The notes beneath the pieces were generated by a model. The model was not told the origin of the DNA and ran no database searches. It saw only the letters and a list, made by a program, of their open reading frames with translations. The position numbers were made by a program, and so were the translations under genes. Positions 1-10,511 of a stretch of 64,000 nt of DNA are shown piece after piece (the first letter of the stretch is position 1; each line of letters starts with the position of its first letter). This stretch comes from Azospirillum sp. (GTDB lineage Bacteria > Pseudomonadota > Alphaproteobacteria > Azospirillales > Azospirillaceae): positions 44,561-108,560 of the forward strand of contig JAIXPD010000011.1 in assembly GCA_027486405.1 (NCBI GenBank). The letters run 5' to 3'.

Positions 1-3000
1 CGTGCGCCCGGTCAGTTCGACATAGGGAACGTCGATCTTCTCCAGCTCCACCTTGATCAGGTCGAGCATCGTGGTGAATTGCGAGAAGATCAGGATGCGG
101 CGGCCTTCCGGGACCATTTCCCGCACCATCTCGGTCAGCGCCTCCAGCTTGGCGCTCTCCTTCACCTTGGCCGCCGTCGGGATCTTCAACAGGCGGGGGT
201 CGCAGCAGACCTGCCGCAGCTTCAGCAGCGCGTCGATCACGGTGATGGTGTTGCGGCCCAGACCGCCGCCCGCCCCGCCGCCAACCGCCAGCGCCGCGCG
301 CACGGTTTCGTTCACCGACAGGCGGATGGTTTCGTACAGGTCGCGCTGGTCGCGATCCAGGTCGATGCGGACCACCATTTCCGTCTTGGGCGGCAGTTCC
401 TTGGCCACCGCCTCTTTCGTCCGGCGCAGCAGGAAGGGACGGATGCGCCGCATCAGCAGATTGGCGCGCGTGTTGTCGCCGCGCTTTTCGATGGGCACGC
501 GGTACCGCTTGCCGAACTCCTTGCGGTCGCCCAGCAGGCCGGGCATCAGGAAGGCGAACTGGCTCCACAATTCGCCCAGATTGTTTTCCACCGGCGTGCC
601 GGACAGGCAGAGACGATGCCGGGCCTGAAGCGCCACCACCGCGCGGGTTGCCTTGCCGTCCGGGTTCTTGATCGCCTGGGCCTCGTCCAGCACCAGCATG
701 TGCCAGCTCAGCCGCTTCAACAGATCGACGTCGCGGGCAACCACGCCGTAGGTCGTCACCACGATGTCGGTGCGGTCCAGTTCGGACAGCTTTTCGTGAC
801 GGTCCAGCCCGTGCAGCACCACCACCCGCAGATCGGGGGTGAAGCGTTCGGCCTCCGCCACCCAGTTGGGGACAAGGCTGGTCGGGACCACCACCAGACA
901 GGGGTCGGTCAGGCGGCCTTCCTGCGCCTCCATGGCGATGTGGGCCAGGGTTTGCGCGGTTTTGCCCAGCCCCATGTCGTCGGCCAGAATCCCGGCGACG
1001 TTGTTGGCGCGCAGGCTTTGCATCCAGGCCAGACCGGCGCGCTGATAATCGCGCAATTCGCCCCGGAATCCCGGCGGCGGGGCGCAATCGCCCAGCGTTT
1101 CGCTGTCGCGCAGCCGTTTCAGATAACCGTCGATCTGCGCGGTTTCGCCCATGCGGCGGCCGATCAGATCATCGATGTCGAGCAGCGTGTCGGCCTCGGC
1201 CATCGGCACCTTCAGCCGGTCGCCCACCGGCCGCCCGGTGCCAAGCATGGCGTCGAGCACGCTCATCAACCGTTCCACCCGCTCGGCGGGCAGGGCCAGC
1301 ACGTTGCCGTCGTCCAACACGATGTGCGCCCGCCCGTCGATGATGCGGGTGGCCGACAGGCCGCCGCGTTCGACCAATTGGGCCAGGATCGGCAGCAGCG
1401 GGCGGCGTTCGCCGTCGATCTCCACCCCGACGTCCAGATCGAACCAGCCGTCACCGGCGTCGCGGACGGCAACCTCGACCTCGGCCCCCGGCTCGATCAC
1501 CTTGGTGCCGAAATCGCTGCCGATCTCCACCAGCCATCCGGCGGCGGTCATGGCTGGAATCTCGGTGCTGAGGAAGGCGCGCCAGCGCTCCTCCACCTCG
1601 CGCCCGGTCAGCCAATGGACGCGCACACCGCGCGCGTTCAGGCTGCCCTTGGGTGGTTCGATCCGAGCCTGGGCGAAGCCGAAGGCGGACAGCCGGTCCA
1701 ACGCCCCCTGTTCGGTCGCCTTGTCGCGGCGGACGAACGTGACGGTGCCGACGGAATCCTCAAAACGGGCGAACTGGCGCTGATCGTCGGGTTCGATCTC
1801 CGCCGCCTCGCCGCCGGGTTCGCCGTAATCGAAGGACAGGCGCAGCACGTCCACCAACCCGTCCGACGGCGTGACCACCCGGCCCAACCGGGCGATGACG
1901 CGCGGGGAGCGGTCGATGATGTCGGCGGCCTCGGCGGCCCCGCTGCGGATGCCGGGAATGGCGTTGTCGCGAAAGGCGGGCGGCAGGCTGGGGGCGGCGC
2001 GCGACGGGGCGAACAGGCGCGACGGGGCCGGGCGTGCGGAAGCCGGGCGGGACGGCGACGGGACCGCCGGGACCGGAACGGCGATCGGCGGCGCGGGCTT
2101 GCTCTTCGGCACCTCGACGACCTGGAGATCGACGGGGAAGACGCTGCCGCTGGCCGAGTCGATGCACCAATAGGATTGCCCCTTCACCAGCGTGCAGCGC
2201 TCCGGCAGGCCGGTGGGGCGCAGCTTGCGCGTGGTCGGGTCGCGGAAGGCGCGCACCGCGCGGGCCGGGCCTTCGTTCAAGGGCGTGCCGTCGCGCCAGC
2301 GCAGACGCCCGGTGCCGAGCAGGCGGCGCAGCAGCCGGTCGATGGCCTCGCCCCGGTTCTTCGCCACCGGGGTGCGGGCCGCACCGCCGCCGCCCAACAG
2401 CCGGGCGATGGCGCGGTCGGCGTCGCCGTTGATGTCGCGCGGTGCCCGGGCCAGCACGTCGCGCGGGGTCGCCGCCTCGCCCTCGCTCTGGCCGTCGGCG
2501 CGGAACTCCGCCGCGATGACGCAAGCGACGTCGCCCTGCCCCGGTTCCAACATCCACCAGACGCTGCGCTCCGCCGCCGGTTTGGCCGCAGACGCGGCGG
2601 GGGCCGGGGCGACCGGGGACAGCGGAACGGACGGGGCGGCGGGCCGGACCAGGGACAGGGCCGGTTGCGCCGCGCGCGGCGGCGGGACCGCTGCGGCGGG
2701 CGGGGGTGGTGGGGCGGGTTGTGCGGCTGGTGTTGCCGCCGCCGGGCCGTTGGCCGGGCGCTGGTCCGGCAGATCGAACAGGGAGGCCCGCCGCCATTCC
2801 GGCCGGCTGTCCAGCGCCATCATCGCCACCGCCGCCATGTGGGCGCAGGCGTTGCGGCCGCAGGTGCAACTGCGGTCCAGCACGACGCCGCGCTTGCCCT
2901 GCACCGGGGTGATGACCACCGCCAGACGGCGGCCCAGATCGTTGACCTCCGCCCGGATGCGGTTGCCACCCGGTTCGCCGAGCGCAACCGCCCCGGTCAT

Positions 3001-3120
3001 GATGAGCGTGCGCCCGCGCTGCAGCGTCTTCGCTTCGAAGACGCGGGTCAGGTCCTCCTGAGCGAAGGGGACGGCCACACCCGTCTCAGCGCCGAGCGGC
3101 AAGGCATCAAAAAGGGACAT
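1..3120 (-). CDS. SNF2-family DEAD/DEAH helicase with N-terminal SWIM zinc finger (C-terminus cut by window edge)
   Basis: Minus-strand translation from ATG at 3120: MSLFDALPLG..., SWIM motif CTCGRNACAH, helicase motifs GILADDMGLGKTAQT, DEAQAIKN, LSGTPVENNLGELWSQF, RRTKEAV. Absent from ORF track because it runs off the window. Confidence 0.93.
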   Translation of the reverse strand, partial: MSLFDALPLGAETGVAVPFAQEDLTRVFEAKTLQRGRTLIMTGAVALGEPGGNRIRAEVNDLGRRLAVVITPVQGKRGVVLDRSCTCGRNACAHMAAVAMMALDSRPEWRRASLFDLPDQRPANGPAAATPAAQPAPPPPPAAAVPPPRAAQPALSLVRPAAPSVPLSPVAPAPAASAAKPAAERSVWWMLEPGQGDVACVIAAEFRADGQSEGEAATPRDVLARAPRDINGDADRAIARLLGGGGAARTPVAKNRGEAIDRLLRRLLGTGRLRWRDGTPLNEGPARAVRAFRDPTTRKLRPTGLPERCTLVKGQSYWCIDSASGSVFPVDLQVVEVPKSKPAPPIAVPVPAVPSPSRPASARPAPSRLFAPSRAAPSLPPAFRDNAIPGIRSGAAEAADIIDRSPRVIARLGRVVTPSDGLVDVLRLSFDYGEPGGEAAEIEPDDQRQFARFEDSVGTVTFVRRDKATEQGALDRLSAFGFAQARIEPPKGSLNARGVRVHWLTGREVEERWRAFLSTEIPAMTAAGWLVEIGSDFGTKVIEPGAEVEVAVRDAGDGWFDLDVGVEIDGERRPLLPILAQLVERGGLSATRIIDGRAHIVLDDGNVLALPAERVERLMSVLDAMLGTGRPVGDRLKVPMAEADTLLDIDDLIGRRMGETAQIDGYLKRLRDSETLGDCAPPPGFRGELRDYQRAGLAWMQSLRANNVAGILADDMGLGKTAQTLAHIAMEAQEGRLTDPCLVVVPTSLVPNWVAEAERFTPDLRVVVLHGLDRHEKLSELDRTDIVVTTYGVVARDVDLLKRLSWHMLVLDEAQAIKNPDGKATRAVVALQARHRLCLSGTPVENNLGELWSQFAFLMPGLLGDRKEFGKRYRVPIEKRGDNTRANLLMRRIRPFLLRRTKEAVAKELPPKTEMVVRIDLDRDQRDLYETIRLSVNETVRAALAVGGGAGGGLGRNTITVIDALLKLRQVCCDPRLLKIPTAAKVKESAKLEALTEMVREMVPEGRRILIFSQFTTMLDLIKVELEKIDVPYVELTGRT

Positions 3121-3278
3121 GCGAGCGAAACGCCGTTCAAACGGAACGAAACAAAAACGGGCGGCTGGTGTAACGCCTTTCGCCCGCCCTCGCAAGCGAT
3201 CCCAACCGGGCCGCCCGCGCGCGAACGCCCGTGATAGCACAGGATCGACGCGGCGGCATCATTGTGGTGAGGATGATG

Positions 3279-3524
3279 CAGGGCAATCGCTTGAAACATC
3301 GTGCGCCCGACCGAAACAAGGGTTGCCACGGATTTCACGGATTTTTCACGGATTTCACGGAACGCATCTCAGAACCATCCGTTTGTGATCTTGGTGTAAA
3401 CCTCATGACGGGATGCGGAATGCGATTGGGTGCGAAAATCCGCGCAATCCCTCATTTTTGTTCGTGAAATCCGCGTCCATTCTCGTCTGCTTGACGATGA
3501 TCGCTCGTTCAAGCGATTGCCCTG
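3279..3524 (+). mobile_element. MITE-like element copy A (246 bp)
   Basis: CAGGGCAATCGCTTGAA...TTCAAGCGATTGCCCTG terminal inverted repeats; flanked by TGAGGATGATG at 3268-3278 and 3525-3535. Confidence 0.88.
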
Positions 3525-3562
3525 TGAGGATGATGGGGGTGGTGTTGCCCCCGACCGGCTGG

Positions 3563-4957
3563 TCAGCCGTCGATGGCGATGCGGGCGTCGGCCATCACGC
3601 AGTTGCGGCCCGACCGCTTGGCCTCGTACAGCGCCTCGTCGGCGCGGCGGATCAGGGTTTCGGCGGTGTCGCCCAGACGGCCGCCGACGGAAATGCCGAT
3701 CGACACGGTGACGGAGATTTCCCCCGCCCCCACCGCCGACACGGTGAAGGGCACATCGGCGATGCGCTGGCGCAGCCGTTCGGCGACGATCAGCGCGGCC
3801 TCCCCGTCGGTGTCGGGCAGGATGACGATGAACTCCTCCCCGCCCAGCCGCGCGACCAGATCGAAGGTGCGCAAATTGCGGCTGGCGCGCGCCGACACCT
3901 CGCGCAGCACCTCGTCGCCGATGGTGTGGCCGTAGCTGTCGTTGACGACCTTGAAATGGTCGATGTCGAACATCAGCACCGCGACCGGCTTCTGGCTGTC
4001 GATGGCGCGTTCCAGCAGGCGCGGCAGATGGGCGTTGACGTAACGGCGGTTGAAGACGCCGGTCAGGCTGTCGGTCAGCGCCATCGACAGGCTTTGCTCG
4101 TAATTCGCGCGCAGCCGTTCCTGATAGCGCTTGCGCCGAATCTGGGTGCGGGCGCGGGCCAGCAGCTCGTTCCGGTCGATCGGCTTGATGACGTAGTCGT
4201 TGGCCCCCAGCTCCAGCCCCTTGGCGACGTGGTTCAGGTCGCCCTCGTCCACCATCAGCAGGATCGGGACCTGCCGCGTCCGCTCGTGCGAGCGCAGTTG
4301 CGAGCACAGGCGCAAGCCATCCTCGTTGGCCAAGGTCAGGCTGACGACCACGAGGTCCAGCTCGTTGGTCAGGGCGCGTTCCAACGCCTTGGCCCCGGTG
4401 TCGGTCGCCATCACGCTGTTGTGGTCGCGTTGCAGGGTTTCCGTGACCTTGTCGAGGTCGAGCGCGGAATCCTCCAGCACCAGGATGCGGGCGCGTTCGA
4501 AGGATTCGTTCAGCAAGGTCCCGCTGCGCTCGATCACCCCGAATTGGCCGGAGGTGTTTTCGCGCAACCGCCATTCGTCCATCATCATCTTGAGGCGGAC
4601 GAGCGAGCGCACCCGCGCGAACAGCGCGATGTCGTTGACCGGCTTGGTCAGGAAATCGTCGGCCCCGGCCTCCAACCCGCGCACGCGGTCGGCCACGTCC
4701 GACAGCGCCGTGACCATCACGACCGGGATGTGCATGGTCGCGGGGTCGGAGCGGATGCGCTCGCACACCTCGAACCCATCCATGCCCGGCATCATCACGT
4801 CCAGCAGGACGATGTCCGGGGATTCCCGGTGCACCATCTCCAGCGCCTCGGGTCCGTTGAAGGCCGTGATGACGTTGAAGTACTCGCGCGTCAGCTTCGC
4901 CGCGAGCAGCTTCACGTTCGGCAGAACATCATCGACGACGAGGACACGCGCAGACAT
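3563..4957 (-). CDS. pleD: PleD-type response regulator diguanylate cyclase (REC-REC-GGDEF)
   Basis: MSARVLVVDDVLPNVKLL..., second REC domain, GGEEF motif; directly downstream of divK. Confidence 0.92.
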   Translation of the reverse strand: MSARVLVVDDVLPNVKLLAAKLTREYFNVITAFNGPEALEMVHRESPDIVLLDVMMPGMDGFEVCERIRSDPATMHIPVVMVTALSDVADRVRGLEAGADDFLTKPVNDIALFARVRSLVRLKMMMDEWRLRENTSGQFGVIERSGTLLNESFERARILVLEDSALDLDKVTETLQRDHNSVMATDTGAKALERALTNELDLVVVSLTLANEDGLRLCSQLRSHERTRQVPILLMVDEGDLNHVAKGLELGANDYVIKPIDRNELLARARTQIRRKRYQERLRANYEQSLSMALTDSLTGVFNRRYVNAHLPRLLERAIDSQKPVAVLMFDIDHFKVVNDSYGHTIGDEVLREVSARASRNLRTFDLVARLGGEEFIVILPDTDGEAALIVAERLRQRIADVPFTVSAVGAGEISVTVSIGISVGGRLGDTAETLIRRADEALYEAKRSGRNCVMADARIAIDG

Positions 4958-4996
4958 GGAGCGATGCGATCCTGTGATACTTCGTAGGTTCAACCG

Positions 4997-5377
4997 TTAG
5001 CTTAGAAACCTTCTAACCGTCTCCAAAAACTTAACGACTGAGATCGGTTTTGCAATGTAATCTTCACATCCGCCCTGACGGATTTTTTCTTCGTCACCCT
5101 TCATGGCAAAGGCGGTGACGGCGATGATGGGGATGCGGCGCAGGTCGGAGTCATCCTTGAGCCAGCGCGTCACCTCCAGCCCCGACACCTCGGGCAACTG
5201 GATGTCCATCAGGATTAGATCGGGACGGTGCTGGCGGGCCAGCCGCATCGCCTCCATCCCGTCGCGGGTTTGCATGGTCTTGTAGCCGTGCGCCTCAAGC
5301 AGATCATGGAACAGCTTCATGTTCAGCTCGTTGTCCTCAACGATGAGGACGGTCTTGCCGGACACGCCGCCGATCAT
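4997..5377 (-). CDS. divK: DivK single-domain response regulator
   Basis: [74 protein letters not shown]; synteny with pleD. Confidence 0.92.
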   Translation of the reverse strand: MIGGVSGKTVLIVEDNELNMKLFHDLLEAHGYKTMQTRDGMEAMRLARQHRPDLILMDIQLPEVSGLEVTRWLKDDSDLRRIPIIAVTAFAMKGDEEKIRQGGCEDYIAKPISVVKFLETVRRFLS

Positions 5378-5594
5378 GCTTGATCCACCCGGTTCCACCG
5401 ACATGCACACTCCGCTGAGCTTGGACCCGGATCGACCACCGGGCGCGTCGTTGACCGACGCGTCATGGGTCGCGCAAGGCAATCATTGTTCGGTATACCC
5501 CTTTTTCCCCCTGGTCGCGACGGTTAATTTTCCGGATCGGGGCAGAGCGCAAGGGGTGTGGGGCGGGCGCAACAAATTGATCGGACACGACAAA

Positions 5595-5618
5595 GCCGCC
5601 CGCAGGCTGGCGGGCGGC
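5595..5618 (-). terminator. intrinsic terminator-like hairpin downstream of GGDEF gene
   Basis: GCCGCCCGC(aggctg)GCGGGCGGC stem followed on minus strand by TTTG. Confidence 0.6.
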
Positions 5619-5672
5619 CGGTTGATGGTCGGTTGGTGTCCAAGGGGGCCGGGTGCGGTTCGCGCCGATCGG

Positions 5673-6410
5673 TCACAATTCCGCACCGGCCGGATCGGCG
5701 GCGGGCTTGGTCTTGCGCTTGGCCTCCTGGCGGCGGGCGCATTTGGCACCGTACATCATGGTGTCGGCCCGGCGCATCACCTCGTCCTCGCGGTCGTCCT
5801 CCGCACCATAGGGCTGGGTCCCGACCGAGAAACGGACCGACAGCGCCACCCCGCCCCATTCGGCGTGGCAGGCGTCGGCCAACCCCGCCAGCTCGCGGGC
5901 GCGGGCCAGGCCGTTGGCGACGTCGGTGTTGGTCAGCAGCACGGCGAATTCGTCGCCACCCAGCCGGGCGACCACATCCTCCTGCCGCACGCTGGACGCG
6001 ATCATCACCGCGACCTGACGCAGATAGCTGTCCCCGGCCAGATGACCATGGGTGTCGTTGATCGCCTTGAAGCCGTCCAGGTCGATCATCACCAGCAGAC
6101 CGCCGACCCCGGTGCGCCGGGCGGTGGCCAGCTCGCGCCGGAAGTGGCTGTAGAAACCGCGCCGGTTCAACAGACCGGTCAGCTCGTCCGTCATCGTCAG
6201 GCTTTCCAGATACGCGATGCGTTCCTGTTGCTGGGCGATGGTTTCACGGGCTTCGGCCAACAGGGCCAGCGTCTCGTCCAGGGCCTGCCTTTCGGTGCCC
6301 CGCAGCAGGCCGACGCGCGACGCCAGGGCGACCGGGTTCCACACCATGTCACCGTGCATACGGTCGGCGGAGTGGGACGTCAGATCCAGGGCGGCAACGA
6401 TGGCGTTCAT
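5673..6410 (-). CDS. GGDEF-domain diguanylate cyclase
   Basis: LTMTDELTGLLNRRGFYSHFRREL...DGFKAINDTHGHLAGD...RLGGDEFAVLL. Confidence 0.9.
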   Translation of the reverse strand: MNAIVAALDLTSHSADRMHGDMVWNPVALASRVGLLRGTERQALDETLALLAEARETIAQQQERIAYLESLTMTDELTGLLNRRGFYSHFRRELATARRTGVGGLLVMIDLDGFKAINDTHGHLAGDSYLRQVAVMIASSVRQEDVVARLGGDEFAVLLTNTDVANGLARARELAGLADACHAEWGGVALSVRFSVGTQPYGAEDDREDEVMRRADTMMYGAKCARRQEAKRKTKPAADPAGAEL

Positions 6411-6592
6411 GGGGCGGCTCCTTCACGGGAGTTCGGTGCTCTACGCCACCCTCTATGCAGAAGCTATGCCAAATGGACAGTCCAGGGATTCCGCCACCGC
6501 GCCCCTGACCCGGATGGCGGTTTTTGCCCCGCCATCCTTTGCCGCCCGGCAGCTTCTGCCGCCGCTGGGAAAAATTGTCCCCCGCGATGCGC

Positions 6593-7591
6593 TCACACCA
6601 CCCGGTCGGGCGGCTCCCGCCCGGCGATCACCGCGTCAACATTGTCCAACGCCTTGAAACCCATGGCGTTTCTGGTTTCGACGGTGGCGCTGCCCAGATG
6701 CGGCAACAAAAACACATTGTCCAGGTCACAATAATCCGGGAACAGGTTCGGTTCATTCTCGAACACATCCAGACCGGCGGCGGCCAACCGCCCGCCGCGC
6801 AGGGCGGCAACAACGTCCCGGTCGTTCACCACCGTGCCGCGCGCGGTGTTGACCAGAATGGCCCCCGGCGGCAGGCGGTCGATGCGCGCGGCGTTCAGCC
6901 AATGGCGGGTGTCCGCCGTGGCCGGGAAATGCAGCGACAACACGTCGCTGACCGACAGCAGATCCTCGGGGTCGGCGTGATAGACCGCACCGGCCTCCAA
7001 CTCGGGCGGCAGACGCTTGCGGTTGCTGTAATGGATGGTCATGCCAAAGGCGCGGGCGCGCTGGGCCACCGCCTGCCCGATCCGGCCCATGCCGATGATG
7101 CCCAGCCGCTTGCCACCGATGTGCGTCCCCATCAATTGGGTGGGGGTCCAACCGGTCCAGCCCTTGGCGCGGATCAGGCGCTCCCCTTCCGACGCGCGGC
7201 GGGCCGCCCCCAGGATCAGCAACAGGGCGATGTCGGCGGTGGCGTCGGTCAGCACGTCCGGCGTGTTGGTGACGATCAGGCCACGGGCGCGGGCGGCGGC
7301 CAGATCGATGTGATCGGTGCCGACGGAGAAGGTCGCCAGCACCCGCACCCGGTCGGGCAGCGCTCCGATGGCGGCGGCGTCCAGCCGATCCCCGGCGCAG
7401 CACAGCACCGCGTCGGCCCCGATGTCCGCCGCGCGCGCGGCGATCTCCAGCCCGGACAGCGCGGCGTCGGCGGGGTTGAGGGTCGCGGCGTAATCGCGGG
7501 CGGCGCGCGCCTCCACCGCGTCGGGCAGGCGGCGGGTCAGCAGCAGCGCCGGGCGGGTGACGGGCGCGTTGGGGGCGGCGGGTGTGACCAT
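6593..7591 (-). CDS. D-2-hydroxyacid dehydrogenase (glyoxylate/hydroxypyruvate reductase family)
   Basis: TFSVGTDHIDLAAARARGLIVTNTPDVLTDATAD, GKRLGIIGMGRIGQAVAQRARAFGM, NTARGTVV. Confidence 0.9.
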   Translation of the reverse strand: MVTPAAPNAPVTRPALLLTRRLPDAVEARAARDYAATLNPADAALSGLEIAARAADIGADAVLCCAGDRLDAAAIGALPDRVRVLATFSVGTDHIDLAAARARGLIVTNTPDVLTDATADIALLLILGAARRASEGERLIRAKGWTGWTPTQLMGTHIGGKRLGIIGMGRIGQAVAQRARAFGMTIHYSNRKRLPPELEAGAVYHADPEDLLSVSDVLSLHFPATADTRHWLNAARIDRLPPGAILVNTARGTVVNDRDVVAALRGGRLAAAGLDVFENEPNLFPDYCDLDNVFLLPHLGSATVETRNAMGFKALDNVDAVIAGREPPDRVV

Positions 7592-7687
7592 GCTGGGAAT
7601 TCCTTTCCAAATATAGGAATTGCTGGTGGCGGCCCTTTCGGACGGCGTTAAAAACACCCATAATCGAACCAGCGCCGACAATCACCT

Positions 7688-8599
7688 GTGGATACCGCCT
7701 TGTTCAACCGCCGCACCGCCCGCCGTTCCGCCGGTCGCCCCCGCTGGGGCCTGTTCAAGGGCGCGGTGATGGGGGCTGTCACCCTGGGCCTGGCGTTGAC
7801 GCTGGGCGCACCATCGCCCGCCGCCGCCGCGCCGCTGGCCAACGGGCTGCCCGCCCCCGCCGATCTGGCCGCCGGCATCCAGCCGCACCGGGCGATCTAC
7901 ACCATGTCGCTGCTGTCGGCCCGCAACAGCTCCAAGGTCAGCGACGTGCGCGGGCGCATGATGTTCGAATGGGCCGACGCCTGCGACGGCTGGACCACCG
8001 AGCAGCGTTTCCAGTTGCGCTTCGTCTACAGCGAAGGCGACGAGATGGCGATGAACACCAATTACACGACGTGGGAGGCCAAGGACGGCTCGCGCTACCG
8101 CTTCAACGTCCGCAAGGTCATCAACGGCGAGGTGGACGACGACGTGCGCGGCGAGGCCAACCTGTCGGCCAACGGCGGCAGCGGGACCGCGCATTTCACC
8201 AAGCCGGAGCCGCAGGAAATCGATTTGCCCGCCGGGGCGATGTTCCCCACCGCCCACACGCTGGCCATCCTGGACCACGCCCGCCGGGGCGAGCGGTTCT
8301 TCAGCCGGGTCATCTTCGACGGGGCCGACGCCGAGGGCGCGACCGAGGTGTCCACCGTGATCGGCCAGCCCGGCCCGGCCAAGGACGCCGCCAAGGACGC
8401 CCTGTTGCGCGACGCCACCACCTGGCCGGTGCGCATGGCCTTTTTCCCCAGCCACAGCGACTCGGCCCAGCCCGATTATGAAATGAGCCTGCGCCTGCTG
8501 CAAAACGGCATCGCCGAATCCATGCAGATCGATTACGGCGATTTCACCGTGAACGCCATCCTGGACAAGATCGAGGCGCTGCCGCGCTCCGGCTGCTGA
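7688..8599 (+). CDS. EipB-like (DUF1849) periplasmic cell-envelope protein
   Basis: Signal-like N-terminus, HRAIYTMSLLSARNSSKVSDVRGRMMFEWADACDGWTTEQRF..., paired Cys. Confidence 0.8.
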   Translation: MDTALFNRRTARRSAGRPRWGLFKGAVMGAVTLGLALTLGAPSPAAAAPLANGLPAPADLAAGIQPHRAIYTMSLLSARNSSKVSDVRGRMMFEWADACDGWTTEQRFQLRFVYSEGDEMAMNTNYTTWEAKDGSRYRFNVRKVINGEVDDDVRGEANLSANGGSGTAHFTKPEPQEIDLPAGAMFPTAHTLAILDHARRGERFFSRVIFDGADAEGATEVSTVIGQPGPAKDAAKDALLRDATTWPVRMAFFPSHSDSAQPDYEMSLRLLQNGIAESMQIDYGDFTVNAILDKIEALPRSGC

Positions 8600-8611
8600 C
8601 CGGGGCGGGAT

Positions 8612-8636
8612 GCCCGGCAACCGATGCCGGGCTTTT
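8612..8636 (+). terminator. intrinsic terminator after eipB-like gene
   Basis: GCCCGGCAaccgaTGCCGGGC followed by TTTT. Confidence 0.7.
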
Positions 8637-8771
8637 GCCGAAAATAGGAAAGAGTTGATCGCGGTCCTGCGCTGCGGTTAACTGTTGGCCACACACAGGC
8701 GCAATCAACGGTCGCCCGCCTTCCGGCCCGATGGGGTCACGGGTGGGGTCTGGCCGCATAAGGGTTCCAAC

Positions 8772-8999
8772 ATGGCCAAGAAGCACGTCCAGGTCGGACA
8801 GGTGTTCCAGCCGGTCGGCGCGGCCAAGGGGCGCGCGTGGCGGGTGACGGAGACCATCAATCTGCTGGGCATCCCGCACGCCCGCATCGTCAGCACCGAA
8901 GACGACGGGGTGTCGAAAACCCTGAGCTGTTCGGTTCTGGTCGACACCGATCATTACAAGCTGATCGGCACGGCCCCGTTGGACGGCGTGGCGGCGTAA
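8772..8999 (+). CDS. conserved small protein of unknown function
   Basis: MAKKHVQVGQVFQPVGAAKGRAWRVTETINLLGIPHARIVSTEDDGVSKTLSCSVLVDTDHYKLIG; followed by terminator. Confidence 0.7.
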   Translation: MAKKHVQVGQVFQPVGAAKGRAWRVTETINLLGIPHARIVSTEDDGVSKTLSCSVLVDTDHYKLIGTAPLDGVAA

Positions 9000-9038
9000 C
9001 CGCCGCCGCAACAGCGCACAACCGGTTGATCCAGGACC

Positions 9039-9069
9039 GCCGCCAGACTCACGATTCTGGCGGCTTTTT
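9039..9069 (+). terminator. intrinsic terminator
   Basis: GCCGCCAGA...TCTGGCGGC followed by TTTTT. Confidence 0.8.
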
Positions 9070-9182
9070 CTGTTTGCACGGGCCGTTCTGTTCCCGCACT
9101 GTTCACGGACACCCCCCGCTCGCCCCCCCTTTCCCCCGCCCCCTCTCCCCCGCCACTTCGGCCCTTCCTCCTCGGCCCGCCC

Positions 9183-10472
9183 ATGTCCTCCAGCCTTTTT
9201 GCCCAACAGGCCCCGCGTCCGCTGGCCGACCGCCTGCGCCCCACCCGTTTGGCGGAGGTGGTCGGCCAGGATCACCTGTTGACGCCCGACGCCCCCATCG
9301 GCCGGATGGTGGCGGCCCGCAGCCTGTCGTCGATGGTGCTGTGGGGCACGCCCGGTTGCGGCAAGACCACCATCGCCCGCCTGCTGGCCGAGGCGACCGA
9401 CCTGCATTTCGAAGCGGTGTCGGCCCTGCAAAGCGGCGTGGCCGACCTGCGCAAGCTGTTCGACGCCGCGCGCGGGCGGCGCGCCGGTGGGCGCGGTACC
9501 CTGCTGTTCTGCGACGAGGTGCATCACTTCAACAAATCGGTGCAGGACATCTTCCTGCCCTATCTGGAGGATGGGACGATCACCCTGGTGGGGGCGACCA
9601 CCGAAAACCCCAGTTTCGAACTGAACGCCGCCATCCTGTCGCGCGTCCAGGTCTTCGTTCTGCGCCGCTTGGACGAGGAGGCGCTCGCCGCCCTGCTGGC
9701 GCGCGCCGAATCCCATCTCGGCCACCCCCTGCCCCTGACCGACGACGCGCGCGCGGCGCTGGTGACGATGGCCGACGGCGACGGGCGTTTCCTGCTGAAC
9801 ATGGCCGAACAGATCGACGCGCTGTCGGGGGACGAGGCGCTGGACGCCGCCGGTCTGGGGCGCGTGCTGCAACGGCGGATGCCGTCCTACGACAAGGCCG
9901 GGGACGGCCATTACAACCTGCTGTCGGCCTTCCACAAGAGCCTGCGCGGGTCCGACGCCGACGCCGCGCTTTATTGGATGTGCCGGATGCTGGCGGCGGG
10001 GGAGGATCCGCGCGTGATCGCCCGCCGCATGCTGTGCGTCGCCAACGAAGACATCGGGCTGGCCGACCCCAACGCCATCGTGCAGGCGCTGACCGCCTGG
10101 GAGACCTATGAACGGTTGGGACCGGCGGAGGGGGAACGGGCGCTGGCGCAGGCCTGCCTGTATTTGGCCACCGCGCCGAAATCCAACGCGGTCGAGGTCG
10201 CCCTGTCCGAAGCCCGCGCGCTGGCCCGCAAAACCGGCAGCGTCATGCCGCCGATGCACGCGGTGAACGCGCCGACGCGGATGATGAAGGATCTCGGCTA
10301 CAAGCAGGGCTACATCTACGACCACGACACGCCGGAGGGGTTTTCCGGCCTGAATTATTTTCCGCCCGGCGTGGAGCGGCACAGCTTCTACCGCCCGGTC
10401 GAACGCGGATTCGAACGGGACATCCGCAAACGCCTGGCCTATTGGAACAACCTGCGCGGGCGGCGGTCCTGA
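9183..10472 (+). CDS. rarA: replication-associated recombination protein A (MgsA/RarA AAA+ ATPase)
   Basis: RPTRLAEVVGQDHLL, LWGTPGCGKTTIARLLAE, LLFCDEVHHFNKSVQD, GATTENPSFELNAAILSR. Confidence 0.95.
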   Translation: MSSSLFAQQAPRPLADRLRPTRLAEVVGQDHLLTPDAPIGRMVAARSLSSMVLWGTPGCGKTTIARLLAEATDLHFEAVSALQSGVADLRKLFDAARGRRAGGRGTLLFCDEVHHFNKSVQDIFLPYLEDGTITLVGATTENPSFELNAAILSRVQVFVLRRLDEEALAALLARAESHLGHPLPLTDDARAALVTMADGDGRFLLNMAEQIDALSGDEALDAAGLGRVLQRRMPSYDKAGDGHYNLLSAFHKSLRGSDADAALYWMCRMLAAGEDPRVIARRMLCVANEDIGLADPNAIVQALTAWETYERLGPAEGERALAQACLYLATAPKSNAVEVALSEARALARKTGSVMPPMHAVNAPTRMMKDLGYKQGYIYDHDTPEGFSGLNYFPPGVERHSFYRPVERGFERDIRKRLAYWNNLRGRRS

Positions 10473-10511
10473 CCGGATCCGCCGCCCACTGCCCACGGCC
10501 CGGAGTCGCGA

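Noticed and set aside
79-3234. 1051-aa plus-strand ORF
   Set aside because: Antisense to a clear SNF2/SWIM helicase on the minus strand; low-complexity His/Gln/Arg-rich translation typical of antisense high-GC frames.
3231-3467. Short ORFs with HGFHGF/FTDF-type peptides (also 29587-29778, 34728-34979, 56750-56989)
   Set aside because: These are translations of the CACGGATTT repeats inside the MITEs, not genes.
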